Below are positions 5,042-6,329 of a DNA stretch of 6,329 bases, piece by piece. The stretch's first letter is position 1, and every line of letters starts with the position of its first letter. The translations under genes and the position numbers were made by a program. The stretch spans positions 13,763 through 20,091 of the forward strand of contig DCHN01000047.1 in the NCBI GenBank assembly GCA_002315995.1, read 5' to 3'. The DNA is from Bacteroidales bacterium UBA1751 (GTDB taxonomy: Bacteria; Bacteroidota; Bacteroidia; Bacteroidales; UBA932). The notes beneath the pieces were generated by a model that did no database searches, was not told where the DNA came from, and saw only the letters and a list, made by a program, of their open reading frames with translations.

Positions 5042-6295
5042 ATGAAAAGGCTGTTGATGATATGCGTGGCGTTTCTTGCATTTTCTGCCATGTGTAATGC
5101 CCAGATTGTTAAGACCGGTATTGAGGTGCTGCGTGATAATGGTTTCAAAATACTTGAAGGCAAAAGAGTAGGACTTGTTACCAACCCTACAGGTATAGAT
5201 AGGGATTTCAACTCAACCGTTGATATTCTTTTCAAGGCTCCCGGCGTGAATCTTGTGGCTCTTTTTGGCCCTGAGCATGGAGTGAGGGGTAATGTATATG
5301 CTGGCGGAAGCGTGGAGGATGAGGTTGATCCTGTAACAGGCATCAAGACATATTCACTTTTTGGCAAGACCGTGAAGCCAACCCCTGAAATGCTGGAGAA
5401 CATTGATGTAATGGTCTACGACATTCAGGATAACGGTTGCCGTTCATATACCTTCATAAGTACACTTGCAAGGCTCATTGAGGCTTGCTCTGAGTGTGGA
5501 AAGGAGGTGGTTGTACTTGACCGTCCAAATCCTCTTGGCGGAAACAGAATAGAGGGTTCGCTGGTAGATGATGGATGCTACTCGTTTGTAAGCCAGGTTT
5601 CAGTTCCATATCTCTATGGTCTTACGGTTGGAGAGCTTGCAAACCTCATAAATGAGGAGGGTCTTGTAAAGGGGGCAAAAGGAGACCAGGGGCCGTTCAA
5701 ATGTAAACTCACAGTTGTTCCTATGGAGGGTTGGCACAGAGATATGCTCTTTGCCCAGACAGGGCAGCCTTGGGTGCTTCCTTCACCTCACGTCCCAAGT
5801 GCTGAGAGCGCACTCTTCTATCCTATTTCAGGAATTATGGGGGAGTTCGGATTCGTCTCAATAGGCGTTGGCTACACTATGCCTTTCCAGATGTTTGGCG
5901 CACCTTGGATAAATGGCGCTGAGTTTGCAAAGGCTCTCAATGACCTTAATCTTCCGGGAATCAAGTTCCGTGCAATTGACTACAACCCTTTCTATTCGGT
6001 ATTCAAAGGGGAGAATGTAGGCGGAGTGCAGGTTTACATTACAGACTATTCGGTTGCCCAGCTTACACCTGTGAATTTCTATGTAATGGAGACCATTGCA
6101 AAGCTATATCCTGACCACAAAATCTTTGAGAAGGCAGACCCTGGCCGTTTCAGAATGTTTGATATTGTCTGCGGCAGCAAATACATCCGCGAGACCTTTA
6201 CCAAATACAACACCTTCGGCTCCATAAAAGAGTTCTGGAACAAGGATGTCGAGAGTTTCCGCGCTCTCAGCAGCAAGTATTATCTCTACAAATAG
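5042..6295 (+). CDS. namZ: DUF1343/NamZ-type exo-beta-N-acetylmuramidase (GH171)
   Basis: This is a 417-residue full-length protein. Residues 1-20 are a signal peptide (MKR, hydrophobic core, cleavage probably at CNA-Q21), so the mature enzyme is periplasmic. The DUF1343 signatures are visible: GLVTNPTG at 44-51, FGPEHGVRG at 75-83 with E78 as a probable catalytic residue, DIQDNGCRSYT at 127-137, LDRPNPLGG at 159-167, PYLYGLTVGELA near 190-200, SPHVPSAESALFYP and GVGYTMPFQMFGAPW in the second half, and a KDVESFRALSSKYYLYK C-terminus typical of the Bacteroidales members. NamZ removes MurNAc from the non-reducing end of peptidoglycan fragments, complementing NagZ, which removes GlcNAc. Following an AmpG/MurT-like permease by 24 bp, it would supply MurNAc for uptake. 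The Cys at 18 is not in a good lipobox (SAMC), so a lipoprotein is unlikely. The MurNAc-processing genes murK and murQ are not in the window. Confidence 0.93.
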   Translation: MKRLLMICVAFLAFSAMCNAQIVKTGIEVLRDNGFKILEGKRVGLVTNPTGIDRDFNSTVDILFKAPGVNLVALFGPEHGVRGNVYAGGSVEDEVDPVTGIKTYSLFGKTVKPTPEMLENIDVMVYDIQDNGCRSYTFISTLARLIEACSECGKEVVVLDRPNPLGGNRIEGSLVDDGCYSFVSQVSVPYLYGLTVGELANLINEEGLVKGAKGDQGPFKCKLTVVPMEGWHRDMLFAQTGQPWVLPSPHVPSAESALFYPISGIMGEFGFVSIGVGYTMPFQMFGAPWINGAEFAKALNDLNLPGIKFRAIDYNPFYSVFKGENVGGVQVYITDYSVAQLTPVNFYVMETIAKLYPDHKIFEKADPGRFRMFDIVCGSKYIRETFTKYNTFGSIKEFWNKDVESFRALSSKYYLYK

Positions 6296-6329
6296 TGATT
6301 TGCTTTCAGATTCCTACCTGAAGTAGTGG

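Noticed and set aside
5084..5095. Lipoprotein signal in NamZ (SAMC before Cys18)
   Set aside because: Met directly before the Cys is not acceptable in a normal lipobox, and a standard cleavage site CNA-Q follows.
6304..6323. TTTCAG/CTGAAG hairpin after NamZ as a terminator
   Set aside because: The stem is about 6 bp including one G-T pair, the loop is 8 nt, and no T-run follows within the window; it is too weak to call.
6314..6329. Possible end of a convergent - strand gene (reads HYFR then stop)
   Set aside because: Only a few codons are inside the window, which cannot be told from chance.

Overview
The window looks like chromosomal DNA of a member of the Bacteroidales (Bacteroides/Prevotella/Alistipes-like). 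This rests on protein families and gene order typical of that group, A-rich start regions without strong Shine-Dalgarno sequences, and one good match to the Bacteroidota -7 promoter element (TAnnTTTG). All supported genes are on the + strand and closely packed.

Layout. (1) 1-246: the C-terminal end of a family 2 glycosyltransferase, cut by the window edge. (2) 265-1335: a DUF4922 protein carrying the HxHxQ signature of GalT/Ap4A-phosphorylase-type nucleotidyltransferases. (3) 1336-1461: a 126-bp gap holding two near-identical 35-bp repeats exactly 50 bp apart, each with inverted CGGGAG/CTCCCG ends. (4) 1462-2850: a SpoIID/LytB-domain protein without a signal peptide and with a small 24-bp tandem repeat near its C-terminus. 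(5) 2894-3654: a two-gene unit, a 54-aa protein followed 5 bp later by a zeta-toxin-family P-loop kinase, with its own -7 box in front. (6) 3683-5017: an AmpG/MurT-like MFS permease. (7) 5042-6295: a secreted DUF1343/NamZ-type (GH171) exo-N-acetylmuramidase. The last 34 bases contain no supported gene.

How they may work together. The SpoIID-domain protein (glycan-strand cleavage by family), NamZ (release of terminal MurNAc in the periplasm) and the AmpG/MurT-like permease (uptake across the inner membrane) form a plausible peptidoglycan turnover and MurNAc salvage set. The DUF4922 protein and the glycosyltransferase are upstream members whose roles are not known from sequence. The zeta-like kinase with its small partner sits in the middle of this set and is visibly more AT-rich. 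It resembles an inserted toxin-antitoxin cassette. Characterised zeta toxins phosphorylate UDP-GlcNAc, a peptidoglycan precursor, so its place inside a peptidoglycan salvage cluster is the most intriguing point of the window.
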